The notes: generated by a model from the sequence alone, not told the origin. Counted from the stretch's first letter, positions 1 through 7,591 are shown. The stretch is DNA of 15,547 bases from JBPCRW01 sp050996405 (GCA_050996405.1 JBPCRW010000123.1:1-15547), one strand, 5' to 3'. Program-made: numbers and translations.

Positions 1-977
1 CCGCATTGAAAGTCGGACAAGAAATCCGCGAAGAGTTGTCGCACGAACATCAAGCAAAAAAAGGCACGCCGACGATGGGCGGAGTTTTGATTCTCGGCTC
101 GGTTTTTCTTTCAACAATTCTATGGGCGCGGCTCGACAGTTTGTATTTATGGCTGGCTTTGGGCGCGACCGTTTCGTTCGGCGTTATCGGATTTTTGGAC
201 GATTACATAAAAATCGTCAAAAAACGCAGCTTGGGTTTGACGGGCTGGCAGAAAATTCTCGGACAACTTTTAACCGCGATAGTCATTTGGGGTTGTCTTT
301 ATTTGGGGACGCATTGGGGAATCGATTATCGCTGGAATTTGAGTATTCCATTTTTTAAGGAAACTGCGATTACGAATATTACGAATGTCGGCGCGTTTAT
401 TTATTTGCTCTTTATCATTTTCGTCCTTTTGGGTTCGTCAAACGCCGTCAATTTAACCGACGGGATGGACGGTTTGGCGACCAGCGTGACGTTTATCGCA
501 ATGTCGGCTTTGACAGCCTTGACATATGTTTCCAGCGACCGGCGTTGGGCTGATTATCTCGACATCACGCACAAACCCGAAGCGGCTGAACTGACGGTTT
601 TCTGCGGCGCGATGGTCGGCGCGTCTTTAGGATTTTTATGGTATAACGCGCCGCCCGCGCAGATTTTTATGGGCGATGTCGGCTCTCTGGCAATCGGCGG
701 CGCGCTCGGCACGGTGGCGATTTTGACCAAGCAGGAATTTCTGCTGCCGTTTATCGGCGGCGTGTTTATTATCGAAGCCGTTTCGGTGATGACGCAGGTT
801 TCGTATTTCAAATTTACGCGCCGGACAAAGGGCAAAGGCGAGCGGATTTTTCTGCAAGCACCTTTGCATCACCATTTCCAGCTTTCGGGCTGGAAAGAAC
901 CGAAAATCGTTTTCCGGTTCATTATTATTGCGATACTTTTCGCGTTGTTAAGTTTGTCAACATTGAAATTACGGTGA
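1..977 (+). CDS. mraY: Phospho-N-acetylmuramoyl-pentapeptide transferase MraY (5' partial)
   Basis: Integral membrane enzyme that transfers phospho-MurNAc-pentapeptide from the UDP precursor to undecaprenyl phosphate, making lipid I. The reading frame is already open at base 3 (Ala-Leu-Lys-Val-Gly-Gln) and matches the family just before the conserved KKGTPTMGG segment. About 50 N-terminal residues therefore lie upstream, and the TTG at 6 is not the real start. Numbering from that TTG: the Asp pair in GFLDDY (65-66), NAVNLTDGMDGLA (145-157), FMGDVGSLA (220-228, Asp224) and the HHH motif in APLHHHF (287-289) are all present. These are the Mg2+ and substrate-binding signatures of the family. Hydrophobic segments alternate along the length, as expected for a ten-helix protein, and the ending STLKLR is typical. 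It heads the visible dcw cluster; murE and murF probably lie upstream. The product is very certain. Confidence 0.97.
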   Translation, partial: ALKVGQEIREELSHEHQAKKGTPTMGGVLILGSVFLSTILWARLDSLYLWLALGATVSFGVIGFLDDYIKIVKKRSLGLTGWQKILGQLLTAIVIWGCLYLGTHWGIDYRWNLSIPFFKETAITNITNVGAFIYLLFIIFVLLGSSNAVNLTDGMDGLATSVTFIAMSALTALTYVSSDRRWADYLDITHKPEAAELTVFCGAMVGASLGFLWYNAPPAQIFMGDVGSLAIGGALGTVAILTKQEFLLPFIGGVFIIEAVSVMTQVSYFKFTRRTKGKGERIFLQAPLHHHFQLSGWKEPKIVFRFIIIAILFALLSLSTLKLR

Positions 978-978
978 G

Positions 979-1100
979 AAAAATTCAAACAGGATGAACA
1001 GGATAAAACTGCCCGTTACTAAAATGTTTGAAAAATTCAATTATCTTGATTGAAAAAACAAAATAATCCTGTCTGTCCTGTTCATCCTGTTTGAATTTTT
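979..1100. repeat. Intergenic inverted-repeat element, 25-bp perfect arms, mraY-murD
   Basis: The left arm at 979-1003 and right arm at 1076-1100 are exact reverse complements over 25 bases, separated by 72 bases. The arms contain CCTGT-type units at about 9-bp spacing (CCTGTCTGT, CCTGTTCAT, CCTGTTTGA on the right). A smaller hairpin (TTCAAT/ATTGAA, 1036-1054) lies in the loop. A related but imperfect copy sits between ftsW and murG. It starts 2 bp after the mraY stop and ends 9 bp before the murD start, filling the junction. It has no T-run, so it does not look like a standard terminator. It could be a MITE/REP-like repeat or an RNA stability or attenuation structure; this is inference. Confidence 0.85.
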
Positions 1101-1109
1101 GTTTAGAAA

Positions 1110-2486
1110 GTGGAACTTCAAGGACGAAAAACTTTAGTTTTAGGCGCGGGCAAATCCGGCATCGCAAGCGCGAAATTTTTAGCGGCGCGCGGCGCGGTTG
1201 TCGCGCTGCATGACAAAAAGCCGGTTGCCGAATGGACTGGCGCGGCGCGGTCTTTGAAAAACGAAAATATTGGTTTGCTTGACGGGCAGATTCCGTCGTG
1301 GCTGCTTGACCAGATTGATTTGGTCGTGATTTCGCCGGGCGTTCCGACGAACGCGATTCCGGCGCGTTACGTCGAACGCAAGGACGGCGAAGTTATCGGC
1401 GAAGTCGAACTGGCTTACAGATTTTTGAAAGGAAGAATTGTCGGCATCACGGGTTCAAACGGCAAGACGACGACGACGACTTTAATCGGCGAAATTTTGG
1501 AAAATTCCGGTATTAAAACGCAGATTGGCGGCAATATCGGAACACCTTTGATTAGTCTGGTGGAAACTTCAACCGATGACGGCTGGACGGTAGTCGAACT
1601 TTCAAGTTTTCAATTGGAGACGATAAAAAATTTTCGCCCGAATGTCGCCGTCGCTTTAAACGTCACGCCGAATCATCTGGACAGATACGATTTTTTTCAA
1701 GATTACGCCGCCGCCAAACATCGTCTTTTTATGAACCAAACGGCGGACGATGCGGCGATTTTGAACGCCGACGACGAAACGACGGCGAGCTGGGCAAACG
1801 GTTTGAAAGCAAATGTCGTTTTATTTTCGACCGCCAGAGAATTGGACGAAGGTTTGTTTTTGTGCGGGCGCGATTTGATAGCCCGCGCGAACGGAAAAGA
1901 AAAAATTTTGACGACGCGCGATGAAATGAATCTGCGCGGCACGCACAATGTGCAGAATGTTTTGGCTTCTCTGGCGGCGGGTTTGGCGTGCGGCGCGTCG
2001 CCCGATTCGATGCGCGCGAGCGTGAGAAATTTTAAAGCCGTCGAACATCGTCTCGAATTTGTCGCGGAAATTGACGGCGTGAAATTTTATAACGATTCAA
2101 AAGCGACTTCGGTTGACGCGACTTTAAAAGCACTCGAAGCGTTATCAGAAGACGCGGGAAAAATAATTTTAATGTTAGGCGGGCGCGGAAAAAATGCGCC
2201 GTATGCGCCGCTTAAAAAATTGATAAAAGAGAATGTCCGCGCACTTGTTTTGATTGGCGAAGACGCGGACAACATCGAATTGCAATTGAAGAACTCGACG
2301 GAAATTATTCGCGCCGGTTTGATGGCTGACGCGATTGAAAAAAGTTTTGAAAATGCCGAAAAAGGCGATTCGGTTTTGCTTGCGCCCGCGTGCGCGAGTT
2401 TCGATATGTTCGGCTCGTTTGAAGAACGGGGAAGGGAATTTAAGTCCAGAGTCCATAGTCTAAAGTCCAAAGTCAGAGGAGTTTAG
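1110..2486 (+). CDS. murD: UDP-N-acetylmuramoyl-L-alanine--D-glutamate ligase MurD
   Basis: Cytoplasmic ATP-dependent ligase that adds D-glutamate to UDP-MurNAc-L-Ala. The 458-residue product has the three Mur ligase domains. The N-terminal Rossmann-like domain binds the UDP substrate (GAGKSGIAS, 12-20; VISPGVPT, 73-80). The central ATPase has the P-loop GITGSNGKTTTTT (112-124), VELSSFQLE (162-170), and NVTPNHLDRYDFF followed by AAAKHRLF, whose Lys203 aligns with the carbamylated lysine of the family. The C-terminal domain has EHRLEF, NDSKATSVDAT (328-338), MLGGRGK and APACASFDMFGSFEERG. A GTG at 1110 is chosen as start because it places the Rossmann glycines correctly; no strong ribosome binding site is visible. 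The last 14 or so residues (from FKSRVHS) are encoded by a 7-bp tandem repeat rather than by conserved family sequence. The stop lies 4 bp before the next ATG. Confidence 0.97.
   Translation: MELQGRKTLVLGAGKSGIASAKFLAARGAVVALHDKKPVAEWTGAARSLKNENIGLLDGQIPSWLLDQIDLVVISPGVPTNAIPARYVERKDGEVIGEVELAYRFLKGRIVGITGSNGKTTTTTLIGEILENSGIKTQIGGNIGTPLISLVETSTDDGWTVVELSSFQLETIKNFRPNVAVALNVTPNHLDRYDFFQDYAAAKHRLFMNQTADDAAILNADDETTASWANGLKANVVLFSTARELDEGLFLCGRDLIARANGKEKILTTRDEMNLRGTHNVQNVLASLAAGLACGASPDSMRASVRNFKAVEHRLEFVAEIDGVKFYNDSKATSVDATLKALEALSEDAGKIILMLGGRGKNAPYAPLKKLIKENVRALVLIGEDADNIELQLKNSTEIIRAGLMADAIEKSFENAEKGDSVLLAPACASFDMFGSFEERGREFKSRVHSLKSKVRGV
2443..2477. repeat. Five 7-bp tandem units (AGTCCAG-like) in the 3' end of murD
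   Basis: Five consecutive heptamers are visible: AGTCCAG, AGTCCAT, AGTCTAA, AGTCCAA and AGTCAGA. They lie inside the murD reading frame and encode its last residues. An inverted copy of the same family lies at 2879-2910, on the other side of the small gene. The final unit merges into AGAGGA (2475-2480), which probably serves as the ribosome binding site for the ATG at 2491. Confidence 0.88.
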
Positions 2487-2490
2487 TGGA

Positions 2491-2850
2491 ATGGCAAAGA
2501 TTGAAAGGTTTCAGGATTTAGAGGGTTGGAAAATGGCTCGTAAAATAACGAGGGAAATTTATGATATTTCTAAGCGCGATAAGTTTAGCCGTGATTTTGC
2601 ATTAGTAAATCAAATTCGCCGCGCTTCAATTTCAATCCTGTCGAATATTGCCGAAGGATTTGAGCGAAACGGCGATAAAGAATTTGTGCAATTTCTTTCG
2701 ATTGCAAAGGCTTCTTGCGCTGAAGTTTATGCACAGCTTTATGTTGCCTTAGACCAAGAATATATTGATGATGCGAGGTTTAAAGAAATCGCAGGCGATT
2801 TAGAAGAAACGGGACGGGTAATCGGCGGATTGATGAAATATCTTCAATAA
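2491..2850 (+). CDS. Four-helix-bundle protein, 23S rRNA intervening-sequence protein (IVP/S23) family
   Basis: A 119-residue soluble protein that is almost entirely helical. It carries the family hallmarks: an opening FQDLEGWKMARKITREIY (7-24), a central QIRRASISILSNIAEGFER (41-59), then KEFVQFLSIAKASCAEVYAQ (63-82) and a closing helix ending in GGLMKYLQ. The family was named from proteins encoded inside 23S rRNA intervening sequences, but most members stand alone as here and have no settled biochemical role. AGAGGA at 2475-2480 is a suitable ribosome binding site. The gene is not a normal dcw member. It sits between inverted heptamer repeats, and its sequence is visibly more AT-rich than its neighbours (about 38% GC by hand count over 2521-2640). 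That suggests a mobile or acquired cassette. Family assignment is confident; function is unknown. Confidence 0.88.
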   Translation: MAKIERFQDLEGWKMARKITREIYDISKRDKFSRDFALVNQIRRASISILSNIAEGFERNGDKEFVQFLSIAKASCAEVYAQLYVALDQEYIDDARFKEIAGDLEETGRVIGGLMKYLQ

Positions 2851-2878
2851 TCGGAAATGCGCGGAAGTAAATTCAAAT

Positions 2879-2910
2879 GACTCTAGACTCTGGACTTTGG
2901 ACTCTGGACT
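2879..2910. repeat. Inverted copy of the AGTCCAG heptamer array, upstream of ftsW
   Basis: Units GACTCTA, GACTCTG, GACTTTG, GACTCTG and a partial GACT run without interruption. Their reverse complement (AGTCCAG, AGTCCAA, AGTCCAG and so on) is the family at 2443-2477. The array ends 4 bp before the ftsW ATG. A TTG inside it extends the ftsW frame by six codons, but this is probably not the start. Confidence 0.87.
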
Positions 2911-2914
2911 AAGA

Positions 2915-4105
2915 ATGGCTAAAAAGTTACGAATAGATTGGTTTATGTTTGCGATTGCCGCCGGACTCGCTTTGTTCGGCGCGGTGATGGTTTATTCGGC
3001 TTCGGCGATGATTTCGCTGAAAGAATCTGCTGACAATCCGAACGGCGCGACCCAATTTACTTATTTTTTTAAGCAATTCGGCTTTACGCTGGCGGGTTTA
3101 GCGGTGATGTATGCCACGTCGAGAGTTCCGTATCACTGGTATCAAAATAAAACGGTCGTTTATGGATTACTGATTTTGACAGCGGTTTTGCTGCTCGCCG
3201 TGTTCGGTTTTCCGGCGATTAACGGGGCGCGGCGTTGGATTCGTTTTCCGGGATTTTCGTTTCAGCCTTCGGAAATCGCCAAGGTCGCCGTGCCGGTTTT
3301 TCTGGCGTATTTTCTGACGAAAAACGAGAAAACGATTGCCGACTTAAAGGAAACTCTGCTGCCGTGCGCCGGAGTTTTAATCGGTTTATGCGGGCTGATT
3401 TTGTTTGAGCCGGATTTGGGAACAGTAATTGTTTTGGCGGCTGTTTTCATCGTCATCTATTTCGCGGCGGGCGCAAAAATGCTGCATCTTGTTCCCGCGA
3501 TTGCGAGTTGCGTTGTCGTCGGCGGGTTCGCGCTAATTCTTTCGCCGTATCGCCGCGAACGGGTTTTAGCATTTTTAGACCCGTGGGCAAACGCCGACAA
3601 ATCTGCTTATCAAGTTGTGCAGGGACTTTACGCCATCGGTTCGGGCGGCGTTCTGGGCGAAGGTTTCGCGCAGGGACAGCAGAAACTTTTTTATTTGCCG
3701 TATCCGTATTCGGATTTTATTTTCGCGGTCGTCGGCGAAGAATTAGGTTTAATCGGAACGATGGCGGTGGTGCTGGCTTTCGGATTGCTGTTGTGGCGCG
3801 GAACACGCGCGGCTTTGAACGCGCCGGACAGATTCGGGACGCTTTTGGGAATCGGCATTATCACCGGATTGATTACGCAGGCATTGTTTAATATCAGCGT
3901 CGTGATTTCAATTTTGCCCGCAAAAGGTATTCCGCTGCCGTTTATTTCCTACGGCGGTTCTTCGATTGTCGTGACGCTGTTTGCCGTCGGAATTTTGCTG
4001 AACATTTCGCAGCATTCGGGTTTCCGCGAAATCAAAAATGATGAGGCGGAGAGGATGGCGGCGAGAAAGAAACGCGGAAGATTATCAAAAGCGCGCGCTG
4101 TTTGA
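2915..4105 (+). CDS. ftsW: Peptidoglycan polymerase / lipid II glycosyltransferase FtsW (SEDS family)
   Basis: Multi-pass SEDS-family glycosyltransferase that polymerises lipid II at the division septum, normally with a class B PBP such as FtsI. The 396-residue length is close to the usual 380-420. Family signatures in order: WFMFAIAAGLALFGAVMVYS in the first membrane helix; GFPAINGARRWIRF then FQPSEIAKVAVPVF (98-129); LFEPDLGT (163-170); YQVVQGLYAIGSGGVLGEGF (232-251); LPYPYSDFIFAVVGEELG (261-278), whose Asp lies in the proposed catalytic extracellular loop; and PLPFISYGGSS (340-350). The C-terminus is basic and cytoplasmic (AARKKRGRLSKAR). The ATG at 2915 is preferred over the in-frame TTG at 2897, which lies within the repeat array. 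FtsW is chosen over RodA because it lies between murD and murG, the classical ftsW position. Confidence 0.95.
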   Translation: MAKKLRIDWFMFAIAAGLALFGAVMVYSASAMISLKESADNPNGATQFTYFFKQFGFTLAGLAVMYATSRVPYHWYQNKTVVYGLLILTAVLLLAVFGFPAINGARRWIRFPGFSFQPSEIAKVAVPVFLAYFLTKNEKTIADLKETLLPCAGVLIGLCGLILFEPDLGTVIVLAAVFIVIYFAAGAKMLHLVPAIASCVVVGGFALILSPYRRERVLAFLDPWANADKSAYQVVQGLYAIGSGGVLGEGFAQGQQKLFYLPYPYSDFIFAVVGEELGLIGTMAVVLAFGLLLWRGTRAALNAPDRFGTLLGIGIITGLITQALFNISVVISILPAKGIPLPFISYGGSSIVVTLFAVGILLNISQHSGFREIKNDEAERMAARKKRGRLSKARAV

Positions 4106-4110
4106 AAATG

Positions 4111-4204
4111 AAAAATTCAAACAGGATTGACAGGATGAACAAAATTGCTTCGACAAATTAAATTTAGGTTTTGATTCTATCTGTTCTGTCTGTCCTGTTT
4201 GAAT
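4111..4204. repeat. Second copy of the CCTGT inverted-repeat family, ftsW-murG
   Basis: The left part (4111-4140, beginning AAAAATTCAAACAGGAT) and right part (4181-4204, ending CCTGTTTGAAT) are imperfect reverse complements. The outermost ATTCAAACAGGA/TCCTGTTTGAAT pairs perfectly over 12 bases. Units recur about every 9 bases. It shares the left end with the element at 979-1100 but has a different loop. It begins 5 bp after the ftsW stop and ends 7 bp before the murG ATG. No recognisable ribosome binding site remains between the element and the ATG. Confidence 0.82.
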
Positions 4205-4211
4205 AAATTTT

Positions 4212-5279
4212 ATGAGAGTTCTAATCGCCGCCGGTGGAACAGGCGGACATATTTATCCGGGAATCGCCATCGCCAAAGAAATTATGCGGCACGATGTCGA
4301 GTCTGTAGTGAGATTTGTCGGAACGATTCGCGGATTGGAGACAAAACTTGTTCCGCAAAATGGTTTTGAACTCTCGACGATTGACAGTGCCGGATTGAAA
4401 AACGTTGGTCTTGCGGGAAAATTAAAAGGCTTGTTTGTTCTGCCGAAAAGTTTTCTTGAAGCGCGTTCATTGATAAAAAGTTTTCAGCCGGATGTTGTTG
4501 TCGGCGCGGGAGGTTACGTTTCGGGGGCGGTGCTTTTGATGGCGAGTTTGCTGCGCGTTCCGACGCTCGTGATGGATTCAAACGCGCTGCCGGGTTTTAC
4601 AAATCGCAGGCTCGCGCCGTTTGTCACGAAAGCCGCTTTAACGTTTGAAGAAGCGTTGCCGTTTTTCGGTAAGAAAGGCATTGTGACGGGTAATCCCGTG
4701 CGAAAAGAGTTTTTTGAAATTGAGTCGAAAGCGCGAAGTGAAAAAATAAATCTTTTGATTTTCGGCGGTTCGCAAGGCGCGCGGGCAATCAATAACGCGA
4801 TGACGGACGCGCTGGAGAAATTGCCGAAAGACAAATTGCAAATTACGCATCAGACGGGCGAATTTGATTTTGAAAAAGTGAGCGAAATTTACAAACGCGA
4901 AGGCTGGACGGCGGATGTTCGCGCATACATTTCCGATATGGTTGCGGAATTTGCCAAAGCCGATTTTGTGATTTGCAGGGCGGGCGCGACGACTTGCGCG
5001 GAACTGTCGGCGGCTGGAAAGGCTTCGATTATGATTCCGCTGCCGACTGCGGCGGACGACCACCAGCGCAAAAACGCCAAAGCGTTACAATCGGCGGGCG
5101 CGGCGCGAATGATTTTGCAGCGAGATTTAGACGGCGAAACTTTAGCAAATGAAATTTTAGATTTGATAAACGCGCCGGAAAAGATTTCGGTAATGGAACG
5201 GGCGGCGAAAAAATTAGCGCGCGAAGATGCGGCGCAGGTCACAGTTGATTTGATAGAAGATTTGGCAGGAAGAAAATAA
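4212..5279 (+). CDS. murG: UDP-N-acetylglucosamine--lipid I N-acetylglucosaminyltransferase MurG
   Basis: Peripheral membrane GT-B glycosyltransferase on the cytoplasmic face that adds GlcNAc to lipid I, giving lipid II. The protein has 355 residues, the normal length. The N-terminal acceptor domain has AAGGTGGHIYPGIAIA (6-21) and GAGGYVSGAVLL (98-109), the two glycine-rich G-loops. The C-terminal donor domain has FGGSQGARAIN (184-194), then CRAGATTCAEL (255-265) with the glutamate that binds the donor ribose, and PLPTAADDHQRKNA (277-289). The loop usually written HEQN-x-x-PG-x-TN reads MDSNALPGFTN (121-131), so only the Asn and the PG/TN positions match. Start is the ATG at 4212, where the first G-loop is correctly spaced from the N-terminus. 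It lies in the dcw cluster just before murC. Confidence 0.96.
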   Translation: MRVLIAAGGTGGHIYPGIAIAKEIMRHDVESVVRFVGTIRGLETKLVPQNGFELSTIDSAGLKNVGLAGKLKGLFVLPKSFLEARSLIKSFQPDVVVGAGGYVSGAVLLMASLLRVPTLVMDSNALPGFTNRRLAPFVTKAALTFEEALPFFGKKGIVTGNPVRKEFFEIESKARSEKINLLIFGGSQGARAINNAMTDALEKLPKDKLQITHQTGEFDFEKVSEIYKREGWTADVRAYISDMVAEFAKADFVICRAGATTCAELSAAGKASIMIPLPTAADDHQRKNAKALQSAGAARMILQRDLDGETLANEILDLINAPEKISVMERAAKKLAREDAAQVTVDLIEDLAGRK

Positions 5280-5316
5280 AAACTGATTTTTGATTGAAAG
5301 ATAAAAGATTTTACAA

Positions 5317-5349
5317 ATCCAAAATCCAAAATCCAAAATCCAAAATCCA
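5317..5349. repeat. ATCCAAA heptamer array directly before murC
   Basis: Four full perfect ATCCAAA units followed by a partial ATCCA end one base before the murC ATG at 5351. No Shine-Dalgarno-like sequence lies between array and start. The array is open in the murC frame and would encode KSKIQNPKSKIQ if an upstream TTG (5294) were used. Confidence 0.92.
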
Positions 5350-5350
5350 G

Positions 5351-6742
5351 ATGTTTCGGCACGTTAAAAAAGTTCATTTTATAGGCATCGGCGGCATCGG
5401 TATGAGCGGCATCGCGGAAGTTTTGCGTAATCTCGAATTTGAAGTTTCGGGTTCGGATTTGGCAAAGTCGAAAAACACAGACCGGCTGGAAAAACTCGGC
5501 GTGAAAATTTGTGAAGGACACGCGGCGGAAAACGTCGGCGACGCGCAGGTTGTCGTCTATTCGTCCGCCGTCAAGGACGACAATCCCGAAATTATTTTTG
5601 CTAAGGAAAATTCTATTCCGATTATTCCGCGCGCCGAAATGCTTGCCGAATTGATGACTTTAAAACCGTATTCTGTTGCCGTCGCCGGAACGCACGGAAA
5701 GACGACGACGACTTCAATGGTCGCCACCGTTCTCGGACACGCCGGAGTTGACCCGACGACGGTGGTCGGCGGCGTGGTCGAAGTTCTCGGCTCAAACGCC
5801 AGACTCGGCGCGAGCGATTGGTTCGTCACCGAAGCAGACGAAAGTGACCGTTCATTTTTAATGCTCAACCCGACGATTTCCGTCGTCACGAACATTGATA
5901 AAGAGCATATGGAATCCTACAAAGGGATGGATGATGTCGTCGAATGTTTTACGGATTTTGTCAACAAAGTTCCGTTTTACGGCGCGTGTATTTTGTGCCT
6001 TGACGACCCGAATGTGCAGTTGATAATTCCAAAAATTAAACGCCGCCGCGTCACTTACGGAATGACCGCGCAAGCCGACATTTCGGCGCATGATGTTCAG
6101 TATAACGAACATTTCGGCTCGACATTTTCGGTTTGGAAAGGCGCGGAAGTTCTGGGCGAAATAAATTTGCCTGTTCCCGGACTGCACAATATTTATAACG
6201 CTTTAGCGGCAACCGCTGTCGCGCTGGAACTCGACATCGCCTTTGAAAAAATTGCCGAAGCCTTTATTAATTTCAAAAACGCCAATCGCCGTTTTCAATT
6301 CAAAGGCGAGGCGAACGGCATCACGGTAGTTGATGATTACGGGCATCATCCGACGGAAATTTTAGCGACGCTTTCGGCGGCGAAAAACGGTTCGGGCGGA
6401 AAACGAACAGTCGTCATTTTTCAGCCGCATCGTTATTCGCGGACACAGGAATTGATGAACGATTTCGCGCTCGCTTTTAACAACGCCGACGCGCTTTTCG
6501 TTCTCGATATTTACGCCGCCAGCGAACAGCCGATTGAAGGCATTACGGCGGAAAATCTGACTGAGAAAATCAAACTTTACGGTCACAAAAACGCGACGTA
6601 TATCGGCGATATTGAAACGGCGACGGAAAAAGTTTTGCCGTCTTTGCAGGCGGATGACTTAGTGATTACATTAGGCGCGGGAAGCGTGACAAAACTTTCC
6701 GAGCAGATTTTGGAAACTTTAAAACAGGGCGCGTCGGCGTGA
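5351..6742 (+). CDS. murC: UDP-N-acetylmuramate--L-alanine ligase MurC
   Basis: Cytoplasmic ATP-dependent ligase that joins L-alanine to UDP-MurNAc, the first amino acid of the stem peptide. The 463-residue product has the N-terminal UDP-binding domain with FIGIGGIGMSGIAEVL (10-25), then the P-loop AGTHGKTTTTSM (112-123), VTEADESDRSFL (159-170) and VTNIDKEHME (179-188). The C-terminal domain has NANRRFQFKG (310-319), VVDDYGHHPTEI (326-337), FQPHRYSRTQEL (357-368) and LGAGSVTKLSEQIL (441-454). All key Mur ligase positions look intact. The ATG at 5351 is preferred over the in-frame TTG at 5294: the extra 19 residues are repeat-encoded, and FRHVKKVHFIGIGGIG begins at the usual distance from the N-terminus. 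The next gene, ftsQ, follows after 21 bp. Neither murB nor ddl separates them. Confidence 0.96.
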   Translation: MFRHVKKVHFIGIGGIGMSGIAEVLRNLEFEVSGSDLAKSKNTDRLEKLGVKICEGHAAENVGDAQVVVYSSAVKDDNPEIIFAKENSIPIIPRAEMLAELMTLKPYSVAVAGTHGKTTTTSMVATVLGHAGVDPTTVVGGVVEVLGSNARLGASDWFVTEADESDRSFLMLNPTISVVTNIDKEHMESYKGMDDVVECFTDFVNKVPFYGACILCLDDPNVQLIIPKIKRRRVTYGMTAQADISAHDVQYNEHFGSTFSVWKGAEVLGEINLPVPGLHNIYNALAATAVALELDIAFEKIAEAFINFKNANRRFQFKGEANGITVVDDYGHHPTEILATLSAAKNGSGGKRTVVIFQPHRYSRTQELMNDFALAFNNADALFVLDIYAASEQPIEGITAENLTEKIKLYGHKNATYIGDIETATEKVLPSLQADDLVITLGAGSVTKLSEQILETLKQGASA

Positions 6743-6763
6743 TAAATAATAATTGAAAATACT

Positions 6764-7591
6764 ATGGCAGCACGAAAAAGAACAATTAGACCGAAAACAA
6801 ACGGCGTGAAAAAAAAGCGCATTTCTGCTACGCGAAGGCGCGGCGAATCGGCGCGTATTTTCGGCATTCTTATTCCTTTATTTTTTATCGCGTGTATCGT
6901 GTTCTGTCTCGGATTCCTGCTGTTGATGGGTTATCGCACGGTGACGGCTTCGACATTTTTCGACGCTAAAACGATTGACGTGCGCGGCACAAATCGCGTT
7001 TCGCGTGATGATGTCGAAAGAATCGTGCGAAGCCAGACGGAGAAAAACGGCGTGTGGAACGCCAATCTTGAAACTATCCGAAACGATGTCGAAAAATTTG
7101 CTTACGTTAAATCCGTCGCCGTTTCGCGCGTTTTGCCAAATACCATTCAAGTGCGCGTTGACGAGAGGATTCCGAAAGCTATTGCGCGGCTAAATAATGG
7201 CGCGGATGTCTGGGTTGACGACGACGCGCAGATTTTAGGAAAAGTTGAAAAAAACGATACGCGACCCGATTTTATTCTGCGCGGCTGGGATGAATCGAAA
7301 ACCGAACGAGCGCAGAAGGAAAATCAGGAGCGCGTCAAATGTTTTGTCAAAATGCAGGACGATTTTCAAAAAAGCGGAGTGGCGAATCGCGTTACTTCAA
7401 TCGTCTTAAACGATTTGCAAGACCCGCAAGCAACCATTGAAGATTCGGGAAAAGCGGTCAATATTTTTCTCGGCAAAGAAGATTACGGCAAGCGGCTTCA
7501 GCGGGCTTTGGACGTTATCGGCGGTAAGGGAAACCAAATCGAATCGCTGATTTCGCACGGCGCGGGCGTGACGGCGAAATATCGGGAATAG
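6764..7591 (+). CDS. ftsQ: Cell division protein FtsQ/DivIB
   Basis: Bitopic divisome protein that links early and late division proteins. The 275-residue sequence has a very basic cytoplasmic tail (1-31, rich in Arg/Lys), one membrane helix (about 32-57, IFGILIPLFFIACIVFCLG...), and an extracytoplasmic POTRA domain (about 66-134). The POTRA domain shows FFDAKTIDVRGTNRVSRDDV, NLETIRNDVEKFAYVKSVAV and RVLPNTIQVRVDERIPKA. A beta-rich C-terminal domain follows (VWVDDDAQILGKV, RVTSIVLNDLQDPQATI). FtsQ is poorly conserved, so topology, POTRA pattern and position between murC and ftsA carry the assignment. Start is the ATG at 6764; no clear ribosome binding site precedes it. The last residues (HGAGVTAKYRE) run directly into a repeat array. 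Confidence 0.92.
   Translation: MAARKRTIRPKTNGVKKKRISATRRRGESARIFGILIPLFFIACIVFCLGFLLLMGYRTVTASTFFDAKTIDVRGTNRVSRDDVERIVRSQTEKNGVWNANLETIRNDVEKFAYVKSVAVSRVLPNTIQVRVDERIPKAIARLNNGADVWVDDDAQILGKVEKNDTRPDFILRGWDESKTERAQKENQERVKCFVKMQDDFQKSGVANRVTSIVLNDLQDPQATIEDSGKAVNIFLGKEDYGKRLQRALDVIGGKGNQIESLISHGAGVTAKYRE

Noticed and set aside
979..1100. Inverted repeat as a CRISPR array or intrinsic terminator
   Set aside because: There are no regularly spaced identical repeats with unique spacers, and no long GC stem followed by a T-run.
985..1167. Minus-strand open frame of 60 codons over the mraY-murD junction
   Set aside because: It consists largely of the inverted-repeat element and the 5' end of murD, with no family-like sequence or ribosome binding site.
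4889..5521. Minus-strand open frame of 210 codons across murG and murC
   Set aside because: It is antisense to two clearly conserved genes and the repeat array, with low-complexity composition typical of a shadow frame.
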